Shown here one piece after another: positions 1 to 6,364 of a stretch of 7,215 nt of DNA. Below the pieces are notes generated by a model. That model had not been told where the DNA came from. It saw only the letters and a program-made list of their open reading frames with translations, and made no database searches. The stretch's first letter is position 1, and the number at the start of each line of letters is the position of its first letter. Source of the DNA: an uncultured Eubacterium sp. (GTDB lineage Bacteria > Bacillota > Clostridia > Peptostreptococcales > Anaerovoracaceae); NCBI GenBank assembly GCA_900542385.1, contig UQNP01000092.1, positions 1 through 7,215 of the forward strand. Direction: 5' to 3'. A program made the position numbers and the translations under genes.

Positions 1-10
1 AAATAAAATA

Positions 11-45
11 CCGCTTTTAGTAAAGCAAAGAAAAGCGGCATTTTT
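11..45. terminator. Probable bidirectional Rho-independent terminator at left edge
   Basis: CCGCTTTT (11-18) pairs perfectly with AAAAGCGG (31-38) across a 12-nt loop. On the plus strand it is followed by CA and five T (41-45). On the minus strand it is followed by TATTTTATTT. It could end a plus-strand gene lying left of the window, a short minus-strand transcript from 50-250, or both. The stem is half AU, so efficiency cannot be judged by eye. Confidence 0.6.
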
Positions 46-497
46 CTATAAATAATTTTACAGCGCATACCTTCTCACTATATCCTCGAGATTTTTTTCA
101 GACAATTTTCGATCGGACTTTTATGCCTGAGACAGAAGTATATCTGAGGTTTTCTGAAACAAATCTGTTCTCACTGTCTCTTTCACACATCCATTCCTTC
201 TGCTCCTTTTAATTGCTTATATCTGCTTTTATCGCCTTTTATGGAAAATTTTTACATTTAATTCGACTGTAAATCAACACTTTTACTAAGCTTGCTGCGA
301 TTTTTGTCTATAAATATCGCAAATATAAAAATAAAACCCTTTTACGATATTCTTTGAACAAAAAATGCTGAAATCAGTTTACTTTTTATCGTGTCCTTTT
401 ACAAAATCAATTTCACGATATTACAGCGCTTATCCTCCTTTGCCTATCTCCCGTATACATTTACAAATGCTTATGTGACCGAACGGATATTCAATAC
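46..497. other. AT-rich intergenic region without a recognised gene
   Basis: No reading frame here looks like a known protein. Visible elements are: an inverted repeat GAGACAG (129-135)/CTGTCTC (174-180) with two smaller nested pairings; a stem TGCGAT (296-301)/ATCGCA (316-321); a 7-bp inverted repeat TATCGTG (387-393)/CACGATA (414-420); two copies of TTACAGCGC (58-66, 421-429); and ACGATATT at 344-351 and 415-422, with a third copy at 584-591. No riboswitch class, tRNA, 6S or tmRNA signature was recognised on either strand. The plus-strand frame at 391-582 runs through both operon terminators and is not credible. Confidence 0.5.
98..190 (-). CDS. Doubtful 30-aa small ORF, possibly within a short transcript
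   Basis: On the minus strand an ATG at 190 opens 30 codons ending in TGA (98-100). It is preceded by a purine-rich stretch containing AAAAGGAG and AAGGA, and further upstream by TTGATT (272-277) and TAAAAA (249-254) spaced by 17 bp, a weak promoter match. The terminator at 11-38 lies downstream, so a transcript of roughly 235 nt is conceivable. The peptide is hydrophilic (starts MCERDSENRF) with no membrane segment or known motif. The inverted repeat at 129-180 falls inside it, so a structured small RNA is an equally good reading. This may be chance in AT-rich DNA. Confidence 0.15.
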   Translation of the reverse strand: MCERDSENRFVSENLRYTSVSGIKVRSKIV

Positions 498-529
498 AAA
501 AAAAAACGATCCCCGTGTCAAACACGGGG
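498..529 (-). terminator. Second Rho-independent terminator of the operon
   Basis: A perfect 8-bp GC-rich stem, CCCCGTGT (511-518) with ACACGGGG (522-529), has a 3-nt loop. Read on the minus strand it is followed by ATCG and then nine T (498-506). It lies about 65 bp beyond the nadE stop. Four T also follow the stem on the plus strand (530-533), so it may work weakly in the other direction. Confidence 0.85.
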
Positions 530-542
530 TTTTCGCTTATAC

Positions 543-576
543 AAAAATCGCGGAGCTCTTCTCAAGCATCCGCGAT
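543..576 (-). terminator. First Rho-independent terminator, just after nadE
   Basis: ATCGCGGA (547-554) pairs with TCCGCGAT (569-576). The loop can extend the helix with GCT (555-557)/AGC (565-567) and one bulged A. On the minus strand the stem runs directly into five T (543-547). It starts 17 nt after the nadE stop codon, the expected place for the end of the operon. With the hairpin at 498-529 it forms a tandem pair. Confidence 0.8.
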
Positions 577-593
577 ACATAAAACGATATTTT

Positions 594-1355
594 TTAATTT
601 TTACCAGGGTCATATGGGAACACAGGCATCGGCTCAAGTTTGAAAAGATTTGCCTTATGCATCCTGTCTATCTTTTCACGGGTCTCTTCATCCTCGCATA
701 TCCCCTCCCTTATATATCTGTCGAGAACTGCATAAGTAAACCCGAGATTATCTTCATCGGTCAGACCGCACAATCCATCGATAGGAACTTTATCAACGAA
801 CATATCCGGAAGCCCAAGACTCCTTCCGACTGCCTTTACTTCCTGAACCGTCAGTTTAGCCAGAGGACTGAAATCTCCTGCTCCATCTCCGAATTTAGTT
901 GCATATCCTACCCAGTCTTCAGAAAGATTGCAGGTGTTCGCCACTCTGCCGTTTACGCTCTGGGAAACAGCATACAAAACCGACATCCTGAGCCTCGGCG
1001 GTAAATTTACTTTCGCCTGACCCTCAAAAGTGTCAAAATTCTTTTTCATCTCTCCCACTACACCTTCGTACGCGTCCTTTATATTTATCACCATGCTCTT
1101 TATATCGAGAAATTCGGCAAGTTTATGAGCAACATCTATGTCGAACTGCTCTCCATTAGGCATCATCACCCCTAAGACTTTGTCTTTTCCAAGAGCCTCC
1201 ACACATAATGCCGCCACGACAGAGCTGTCCTTTCCTCCGGAAAGCCCTACTACTGCCATGCACCCTTTACCGTTTTCATCAAACCAATCTCTTATCCAAT
1301 CCACTATGTCGCTTTTTACCTTTTCGGCATCAAACATTACGGCGCTGTCGCTCAT
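594..1355 (-). CDS. nadE: NH3-dependent NAD+ synthetase
   Basis: This 253-aa cytosolic enzyme makes NAD+ from nicotinate adenine dinucleotide, ATP and ammonia. The PP-loop GLSGGKDSS lies at residues 37-45, where the ATP pyrophosphate binds. NTCNLSED (140-147) and the later TKFGDGAGDFSPLAKLT stretch match the deamido-NAD and ATP sites. The mobile loop and following helix appear as PIDGLCGLTDEDNLGF (191-206). Length fits the ammonia-using form and no glutaminase or nitrilase domain is attached, so free NH3 is the expected nitrogen donor. The ATG at 1355 is supported by GGAGG (1363-1367) 7 nt upstream; the internal Met7 has no comparable site. It is the last gene of the cluster, 54 bp after the nicotinamidase gene, so both ends of a nicotinamide salvage route are encoded together. 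The nicotinate phosphoribosyltransferase and adenylyltransferase steps are not in the window. Confidence 0.95.
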   Translation of the reverse strand: MSDSAVMFDAEKVKSDIVDWIRDWFDENGKGCMAVVGLSGGKDSSVVAALCVEALGKDKVLGVMMPNGEQFDIDVAHKLAEFLDIKSMVINIKDAYEGVVGEMKKNFDTFEGQAKVNLPPRLRMSVLYAVSQSVNGRVANTCNLSEDWVGYATKFGDGAGDFSPLAKLTVQEVKAVGRSLGLPDMFVDKVPIDGLCGLTDEDNLGFTYAVLDRYIREGICEDEETREKIDRMHKANLFKLEPMPVFPYDPGKN

Positions 1356-1409
1356 ATCCGTTCCTCCATTCGATCAATTCAGATTTTTGCATTACTGATT
1401 TATATTTTT

Positions 1410-1937
1410 TCATCCTTCTTCGATCTCTATCTGGCACATATCCATAGCCTTCAGAGCAGTTCTGTGAGTCTCCGGCATGACACCGGCACAGCAGGATGCA
1501 TCCACTTTTATCGGGATCTCTGTAAACCTGGCTTTAATAAGCATTGCATTGGATATCACGCATATATCTGTGCACAGTCCCACAAGCTCGATGGATTCCA
1601 GCTTTTCTTTTTCGTCTTCCTCCGCGAGCTTTTCTACAAGCTCATACGATCCAAAGGTGGATTTATCTATGACAGTACTGTCTCCCACCTTAAGTTTTGA
1701 AGAAATCTTCCATCCCGGAGTCCCTTTTATGCAATGCTCTACAGGCAGCTTTCTCCCCTCCTGCGTATCGAGATAATTTTCATCATGAGTATCCCTTGTA
1801 AAAATCACGATGTCTTTCGCTTTTCTGTATTCTTCTATCTTCGCTTTCACTCTGGGCACTATAGCTGCCGCCTCTTTAGTTCCCAGCACGCCATTGATAA
1901 AATCCTTCTGCATATCCACGACTACAAGAGCCTTCAT
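1410..1937 (-). CDS. pncA: Nicotinamidase (isochorismatase-like cysteine hydrolase)
   Basis: The 175-aa product is predicted to hydrolyse nicotinamide to nicotinate and ammonia. From the chosen start, the catalytic triad of the family is visible: Asp8 in VVVDMQKDF, Lys92 in VIDKSTF and Cys126 in TDICV. Metal ligands fit Asp49 and His51 in FTRDTHD, His68 in VEHC, and probably Glu60, an Asp/His/Glu/His arrangement as in streptococcal nicotinamidase. GTPGW follows His68 as in characterised enzymes. The ATG at 1937 is preferred over one five codons upstream (1952) because GGAGGT (1944-1949) sits 6 nt before it and the protein then begins directly with the first beta strand. It lies 24 bp after the MBL gene and next to nadE, which supports nicotinamide as substrate rather than another amide. 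A different amidase of the same superfamily remains possible. Confidence 0.85.
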   Translation of the reverse strand: MKALVVVDMQKDFINGVLGTKEAAAIVPRVKAKIEEYRKAKDIVIFTRDTHDENYLDTQEGRKLPVEHCIKGTPGWKISSKLKVGDSTVIDKSTFGSYELVEKLAEEDEKEKLESIELVGLCTDICVISNAMLIKARFTEIPIKVDASCCAGVMPETHRTALKAMDMCQIEIEEG

Positions 1938-1943
1938 ACGCTG

Positions 1944-1949
1944 ACCTCC
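1944..1949 (-). promoter_or_regulatory. Shine-Dalgarno deciding the nicotinamidase start
   Basis: GGAGGT on the minus strand stands 6 nt before the ATG at 1937. The upstream in-frame ATG at 1952 would place this site inside the coding region and has no site of its own. Confidence 0.75.
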
Positions 1950-1961
1950 CATCCACTTTTA

Positions 1962-2927
1962 TCATACACTGTCATTGCTGCATTTATTTAATGCCGATCT
2001 TATCATATATCTTGTGTTTATCAAGAAAGCTTCTATAGGCTGCTCTTCCTCAAGCTTATCGCTCCAGAGCTTTTCCTTGAACTTATCAAGCATCTGATCT
2101 TCCGAGAAGCCCTTGTCCTTCATTTCTCTGACCATTTTTATATTTTCCATACATTCAGCTTCGAATATATCCCAATATTTTTCATTGAAATACTTTGGTA
2201 TCATTCCAAAGTGAGGCAGGCATATATATTCTGCCCCGTATTTCCTGCATTTTTTCAAAGAATAGAAAGCATCGTCAAAACTTTTTAAAATAGGTGTACA
2301 TATCTGAAACCCTGTCTCGATCAGCCCTGTGCTTTCGCTGGAAAAAAGCAGTTTCAACGGCTCCAGTGCGTAACTCATGGAACAATCGGTATGACCCTTT
2401 GTTTCCATGGCTCTTATCTTTTCCTCTCCAAGAGATACCTCATCACCATCTTTAAGCACCACATCTACAATAAGGTTTTCAACAGGTATTTCTTCTGTGC
2501 TTTCCGGCATATAAAGCTTTTGCGCCGCTTCACCGAGTTCTTTCATAAGAGATTTTGCACCAGGCCTCACCAATATGTCGTGACAATGCTGACTGCCGTA
2601 CACGACAACGTCCGGAAATTCCTTCCTTATATATGGAAGCGCCCCTATATGATCATAGTGAGAATGAGTAAGAAAGGCAAAATCGAGAGTTTCGCGCCCT
2701 TCATCTTCAAGAGTTTTTTTTAGTTTTTTTATCATTTCGCTTCCGCAGTATGCCATACCGCAGTCTATGATAGCAGTTTTTTCGCTTCCTACGATGAGTA
2801 AAGCTTCTCCGCCATTGCCTGCCGTAACTCTGTGTATACATCCCGGGAATGCAAATCTGTCAAACTCTTTACCAAAAACATCCAGCCCATCTTCAGCCTT
2901 CGCATTAGTTTCGAATCTCTGACTCAT
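1962..2927 (-). CDS. MBL-fold metallo-hydrolase of unknown substrate
   Basis: This 321-aa protein has a metallo-beta-lactamase fold. The core motif THSHYDH (87-93) gives HxHxDH, with His88, His90, Asp92 and His93 as predicted ligands. GHTDCSMSY carries His179 and LPHFG carries His239, matching the third and last metal-binding histidines. At the place where the bridging aspartate is usual the sequence is LLFSSESTG (193-201), so Glu199 or a serine replaces it. The C-terminal 80 residues are helical and charged. The start codon overlaps the hydE stop in ATGA (2924-2927), implying translational coupling; an AGGAG (2941-2945) lies 13 nt upstream, rather far. No signal peptide is seen, so it should be cytosolic. 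The substrate is unknown: the neighbours suggest a sulfur, H-cluster or NAD context, but nothing in the sequence proves one. Hydroxyacylglutathione hydrolase and lactonase names are not justified. Confidence 0.85.
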   Translation of the reverse strand: MSQRFETNAKAEDGLDVFGKEFDRFAFPGCIHRVTAGNGGEALLIVGSEKTAIIDCGMAYCGSEMIKKLKKTLEDEGRETLDFAFLTHSHYDHIGALPYIRKEFPDVVVYGSQHCHDILVRPGAKSLMKELGEAAQKLYMPESTEEIPVENLIVDVVLKDGDEVSLGEEKIRAMETKGHTDCSMSYALEPLKLLFSSESTGLIETGFQICTPILKSFDDAFYSLKKCRKYGAEYICLPHFGMIPKYFNEKYWDIFEAECMENIKMVREMKDKGFSEDQMLDKFKEKLWSDKLEEEQPIEAFLINTRYMIRSALNKCSNDSV

Positions 2928-3958
2928 CTTTTCTTTCTGTCTCCTCTTTCTTCCTTTATAGTCATACCTGCGCTTTCAACGCTTTCTTTAAGTTTCATCA
3001 CCGCTTCCGCCGCCTCTTCTCCTGAGTGAAGCTTGTTGTCGTAAAGCTCGTATTTGCTTCTCGCATATACAGGCGACAGATTCGGCATTATAACATTAGC
3101 TCCTGCCTTAAGTCCGGCGATCCTCCCGCCGGGATCAGCAGTCCCAAGCGCTGTCGTAGCCGGTATGAGCGCATCTGCAAATACATGCCGCACTACCGCC
3201 ACAACGCGCAGGCAAAGTCTGTAGTCTCCGTTTTTGAATCCGGCAAAAGGCGTATCTTTGTGACTCAGGAATGGCCCTATCCCTATCATATCCGGATCAA
3301 GCCTCTGCATAAATCTTATATCCTCAACTATATTCTCCATGCTCTGATAAGGAGACCCAACCATGAAGCCGGCTCCAACCTGATATCCTATATCTTTCAG
3401 ATCCCACAGGCATTTTCTCCTGTTTTCAAAGCTCATATCATATGGATGCAGCTTCCTGTAATGTTCCTCATCAGCAGTTTCATGCCTGAGCAGATACCTG
3501 TCCGCACCTGCATCAAAATAGGCTTTGTAGCTTTCTTTCGTTTTTTCTCCCAGAGAAAGAGTCACCGCACAATCATCATGCCTTTCCTTTATAGTACAGA
3601 CGATATCACATATGAGCTTATCGGTAAAAAACAGGTCTTCTCCTCCCTGCAGCACAAAAGTCCTGAATCCGTTTTCATAGCCGCAGTCGCAGCATTCAAG
3701 GATCTCATCCCTGCTGAGTCTGTACCTTTCAGCTTTCCTGTTGCTCCTTCTTATACCACAGTAAAAACAATCGTTCCTGCAAAAACTGCTTATTTCTATA
3801 AGACCTCGTACATATATATCGTCTTCGTAGTATTTTTTCTTTATGTTTAATGCCGATTCAAACAGTTCAGCCTCACGATTTTCATCTTCAAGCAGATCTA
3901 TATACTCACGATCTTCCAGATCTCCTTCTGAAGCCAGCTTTCTTATAAGTTCCGTCAT
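2924..3958 (-). CDS. hydE: [FeFe]-hydrogenase maturase HydE, radical SAM
   Basis: HydE is one of three maturases that build the two-iron part of the [FeFe]-hydrogenase H-cluster. It acts on the cysteine-bound Fe(CO)2CN unit made by HydG. The 344-aa product has CRNDCFYC at 60-67 (Cys60, Cys64, Cys67, the CX3CX2C ligands of the SAM cluster), then the HydE-typical GIRRSN and ERYRLS, the FRTFVLQGGED strand (98-108), and late ALGTADPGG and ANVIMPNLSPV (288-297) with KYELYDNK. This combination separates it from BioB and PylB. The CX7CX2C motif that binds an auxiliary cluster near the C-terminus in Thermotoga HydE is absent; that cluster is known to be dispensable. The gene starts 33 bp after cysK without a clear Shine-Dalgarno sequence, and it overlaps the next gene by 4 nt. 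hydF, hydG and the hydrogenase are not in the window. Confidence 0.93.
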   Translation of the reverse strand: MTELIRKLASEGDLEDREYIDLLEDENREAELFESALNIKKKYYEDDIYVRGLIEISSFCRNDCFYCGIRRSNRKAERYRLSRDEILECCDCGYENGFRTFVLQGGEDLFFTDKLICDIVCTIKERHDDCAVTLSLGEKTKESYKAYFDAGADRYLLRHETADEEHYRKLHPYDMSFENRRKCLWDLKDIGYQVGAGFMVGSPYQSMENIVEDIRFMQRLDPDMIGIGPFLSHKDTPFAGFKNGDYRLCLRVVAVVRHVFADALIPATTALGTADPGGRIAGLKAGANVIMPNLSPVYARSKYELYDNKLHSGEEAAEAVMKLKESVESAGMTIKEERGDRKKR

Positions 3959-3991
3959 CTTATCTAAACTTTCATATCAACAGTCTGTTTT

Positions 3992-4921
3992 CTATCCGAA
4001 AAGCGGCGTCGAATAGTACCTGTCCGCAGAATCCGGAAGAAGAACGACTATGAGTTTCCCTTCATTTTCTTTTCTCTTCGCAAGCTCGATGGCTGCGCAC
4101 AGAGCTGCTCCCGAAGATATACCGACAAGTATACCTTCCTCTTTCGCAATTTCCTTTGCATAGAAAAAAGCATCTTCGTTTTCAACCTTGATGATTTCAT
4201 CGTAAATTTTCACATCCAGCGCCCCAGGCACAAATCCTGCACCTATTCCCTGTATCTTATGGGCACCCGAAGCTCCGACGGACAGAACCGGAGACGATGC
4301 AGGCTCTACTGCAACAACTTTTACAGACCTGTTCTGGGATTTGAGGAATCTTCCTGTCCCGGTAATAGTTCCGCCCGTACCTACGCCTGCAACGAATATA
4401 TCGATTTTTCCGTCCGTATCTTCCCATATCTCAGGGCCTGTAGTTTTTTCATGCGCTTTTGGATTGTCCGGATTTTCAAACTGTCCCGGTATGAAACTCC
4501 CCTCTGTGCTCTTCGCCAGCTCTTCTGCCTTTTCAATAGCGCCCGCCATACCTTTAGCACCTTCTGTCAGAACTATTTCAGCACCGTATGCCTTTAAAAT
4601 ATTCCTTCTTTCTACGCTCATCGTCTCAGGCATAGTGAAAATCGTTCTGTAGCCCTTTGAAGCAGCTATGGCTGCAAGGCCTATTCCTGTATTGCCTGAC
4701 GTCGGCTCTATTATGACGGAGCCTTCCTTCAAAAGGCCTTTTTCTTCCGCTCCCTGTATCATCTGTGCTGCGGCTCTGTCTTTCACACTTCCCGCCGGAT
4801 TGAGGTATTCAAGTTTTGCTGCTATTCTCGCCGTAAGTCCGTATTTTTTTTCTATATTAACGATCTCCATAAGCGGAGTCGAGCCTATCATCTGTGTAAA
4901 ATTCTTTTTTATATTTTCCAT
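3992..4921 (-). CDS. cysK: Cysteine synthase A (O-acetylserine sulfhydrylase)
   Basis: This PLP enzyme makes L-cysteine from O-acetylserine and sulfide in the cytosol. In the 309-aa product, Lys47 in NPAGSVKDR is the PLP Schiff-base residue, PTSGNTG (73-79) is the substrate loop, GTGGT (181-185) binds the PLP phosphate, and Ser270 in GISSGAA contacts the pyridine nitrogen. The C-terminal [12 protein letters not shown] matches the usual D(S/G)xxRYxST end. Length is normal for CysK and no CBS or regulatory domain is attached. The ATG at 4921 is chosen because GGAAGG (4929-4934) stands 7 nt before it; a GTG at 4945 would add eight residues that include this site. It follows the O-acetylhomoserine sulfhydrylase gene by 53 bp, so both sulfide-fixing routes are co-encoded. 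In Bacillus subtilis CysK also binds the Rrf2 regulator CymR; a similar partnership with the upstream regulator is possible here. Confidence 0.95.
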   Translation of the reverse strand: MENIKKNFTQMIGSTPLMEIVNIEKKYGLTARIAAKLEYLNPAGSVKDRAAAQMIQGAEEKGLLKEGSVIIEPTSGNTGIGLAAIAASKGYRTIFTMPETMSVERRNILKAYGAEIVLTEGAKGMAGAIEKAEELAKSTEGSFIPGQFENPDNPKAHEKTTGPEIWEDTDGKIDIFVAGVGTGGTITGTGRFLKSQNRSVKVVAVEPASSPVLSVGASGAHKIQGIGAGFVPGALDVKIYDEIIKVENEDAFFYAKEIAKEEGILVGISSGAALCAAIELAKRKENEGKLIVVLLPDSADRYYSTPLFG

Positions 4922-4928
4922 AATATCA

Positions 4929-4936
4929 CCTTCCTT
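4929..4936 (-). promoter_or_regulatory. Shine-Dalgarno deciding the cysK start
   Basis: AAGGAAGG on the minus strand stands 7 nt before the ATG at 4921. It argues against the in-frame GTG at 4945, which would lie upstream of it. Confidence 0.7.
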
Positions 4937-4974
4937 GATCTTCACATTGATTTTATTATCAGACTCTCAGCTTG

Positions 4975-6279
4975 TCAACACTGCTGCGCGCCGAGGGCCC
5001 TGTCTATATCTTCTATTATGTCTTCTATATTTTCGGTGCCTATAGAAAGACGGATCGTATTCTCCTTTATCCCCTGCTCCTCAAGCTCCTGAGGATTTAA
5101 CTGAGCGTGTGTCGTACTTGCAGGATGGATCGCAAGGGATTTTACATCTGCAACATTTGCCAAAAGCGAGAACAGCTCCAGCCTGTCTATAAACTCCTTC
5201 GCCTCTCTTTCACCGCCTTTTATCTCAAAAGTAAATATGCTTCCTGCCCCATTGGGAAAGTATTTATCGTATAGCTCCTTATATCCGCATTCAGGCAGAG
5301 ACGGATGATTTACCTTTTCCACCGCAGGACTGTTCTTAAGATACTCTATGACTTTCATTGCGTTTTCTACCTGCCGTTCCACTCTTAAAGACAGAGTCTC
5401 CACTCCCTGAAGTATAAGAAACGCATTGAAAGGCGATATACATGCTCCCATATCTCTGAGTCCCACAGCCCTCAAGCGCGTTATATACGCCAGATTTCCG
5501 GAAGCGTTGACAAAGGATAATCCATGATAACTTTCGCTTGGCTCTGTAAGCACATTAAATCTGCCGCTCTTTTCCCAGTCGAACATCCCGCTGTCTATGA
5601 TAATTCCTCCAAGAGCAGTACCATGCCCTCCTATGAATTTTGTAAGAGAATGAACTACTATATCAGCGCCATGCTCGATGGGTCTTATCAGATTCGGCGG
5701 TGTAAAGGTGCTGTCTATGATAAGAGGTATGCCATGAGCGTGTGCCGCTTCAGCGGTTTTTTCTATATCCAGAAGACTGCTGTTGGGATTTCCCATGACT
5801 TCAGCAAAAACTGCTTTCGTATTTTCTCTTATCGCATCTTCAAAGGCACCTTCTTCATCAGGATCGACAAAGGTCACCGTTATTCCTCTCTCTTTGAGAG
5901 TATGGGCAAATAAATTGTACGTCCCTCCGTATATATTCTTTGACACTGCTATATGATCTCCCGAGCAGGCGATATTCTCAATGGCGTAAGTTATTGCCGC
6001 AGCTCCGGAAGATACTGCCAGCGCAGCAGCTCCGCCCTCAAGCGCCGCAATACGTTTTTCCAGAATTTCCTGAGTAGGATTCGTCAGCCTTCCGTATATA
6101 TTGCCCGGCTCACTCAAACTGAACAGATCCTCTGCATGCTGCGAATTCCTGAACACATAAGAAGTTGTCTGATATATGGGAACAGCTCTTGCCCCCGTGC
6201 TTTCATCCGCTTCTTCCTGCCCCGTATGTACCTGTATAGTTTCAAATCGCCAATTTTTTCCCTTTTTTGCTTTTTCCAT
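4975..6279 (-). CDS. O-acetylhomoserine sulfhydrylase (aminocarboxypropyltransferase)
   Basis: This Cys/Met-metabolism PLP enzyme joins O-acetylhomoserine with sulfide to give homocysteine, the direct sulfhydrylation route to methionine. In the 434-aa product, ETIQVHTGQE (13-22) opens the family domain, YGR (62-64) supplies phosphate contacts to the neighbouring subunit, Asp189 in IPLIIDST pairs with the PLP nitrogen, and Lys214 in HSLTKFIGGHGT is the Schiff-base lysine. The MGNPNSSLLDIE stretch and the ~430-aa length favour this family over cystathionine gamma-synthase or gamma-lyase, which are nearer 380-400 aa. The start at 6279 has AGGAAAGG (6287-6294) 7 nt upstream; a longer frame from 6372 would overlap the regulator gene and add 31 basic, non-family residues. 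Often called metY or cysD in related genomes. Direct use of O-acetylhomoserine is inferred from family resemblance. Confidence 0.92.
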   Translation of the reverse strand: MEKAKKGKNWRFETIQVHTGQEEADESTGARAVPIYQTTSYVFRNSQHAEDLFSLSEPGNIYGRLTNPTQEILEKRIAALEGGAAALAVSSGAAAITYAIENIACSGDHIAVSKNIYGGTYNLFAHTLKERGITVTFVDPDEEGAFEDAIRENTKAVFAEVMGNPNSSLLDIEKTAEAAHAHGIPLIIDSTFTPPNLIRPIEHGADIVVHSLTKFIGGHGTALGGIIIDSGMFDWEKSGRFNVLTEPSESYHGLSFVNASGNLAYITRLRAVGLRDMGACISPFNAFLILQGVETLSLRVERQVENAMKVIEYLKNSPAVEKVNHPSLPECGYKELYDKYFPNGAGSIFTFEIKGGEREAKEFIDRLELFSLLANVADVKSLAIHPASTTHAQLNPQELEEQGIKENTIRLSIGTENIEDIIEDIDRALGAQQC

Positions 6280-6286
6280 ATTCCTG

Positions 6287-6294
6287 CCTTTCCT
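6287..6294 (-). promoter_or_regulatory. Shine-Dalgarno deciding the sulfhydrylase start
   Basis: AGGAAAGG on the minus strand is 7 nt before the ATG at 6279, which fixes the start there rather than at the in-frame ATG at 6372. It abuts a TATTTA-G-TAAATA dyad (6294-6306), so an RNA fold or a bound protein there could affect access. Confidence 0.65.
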
Positions 6295-6307
6295 ATTTAG
6301 TAAATAA

Positions 6308-6325
6308 GAGACGGAAAACCGTCTC
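6308..6325 (-). other. Hairpin in the leader between rrf2 and sulfhydrylase genes
   Basis: GAGACGG (6308-6314) and CCGTCTC (6319-6325) form a perfect 7-bp stem with a 4-nt loop. On the minus strand it is followed by TTATTTA, a poor U-tract, so it may be a weak attenuator or an mRNA processing or stability element rather than a full terminator. It lies 28 nt upstream of the sulfhydrylase start. The full leader is only about 85 nt, too short for a SAM-I riboswitch or T-box. Confidence 0.5.
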
Positions 6326-6364
6326 CTCTCTGCTTCGCTTTTGACATACCGATCCCTTGCAGGA

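Noticed and set aside
391..582. Plus-strand frame of 63 codons
   Set aside because: It runs through both operon terminator hairpins and has no family resemblance or clear ribosome site.
1..590. CRISPR array, IS element or tRNA in the left region
   Set aside because: No regular repeat-spacer pattern, transposase fragment, terminal inverted repeats or cloverleaf was found on either strand.
3026..3850. Plus-strand open frame of 274 codons
   Set aside because: It is entirely antisense to hydE, whose motifs are intact; the translation has no recognisable domain and no ribosome site was evident. It is a by-product of hydE codon use.
4922..4945. GTG start eight codons upstream for cysK
   Set aside because: The ATG at 4921 has a well-placed GGAAGG and gives the normal N-terminus of the family.
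6341..6346. Perfect TTGACA
   Set aside because: It is on the plus strand inside the operon, with no plus-strand gene or suitable -10 downstream.
6280..6364. SAM-I riboswitch or T-box before the sulfhydrylase
   Set aside because: Such elements are common before methionine genes in Firmicutes, but this gap is about 85 nt and lacks their conserved sequences.
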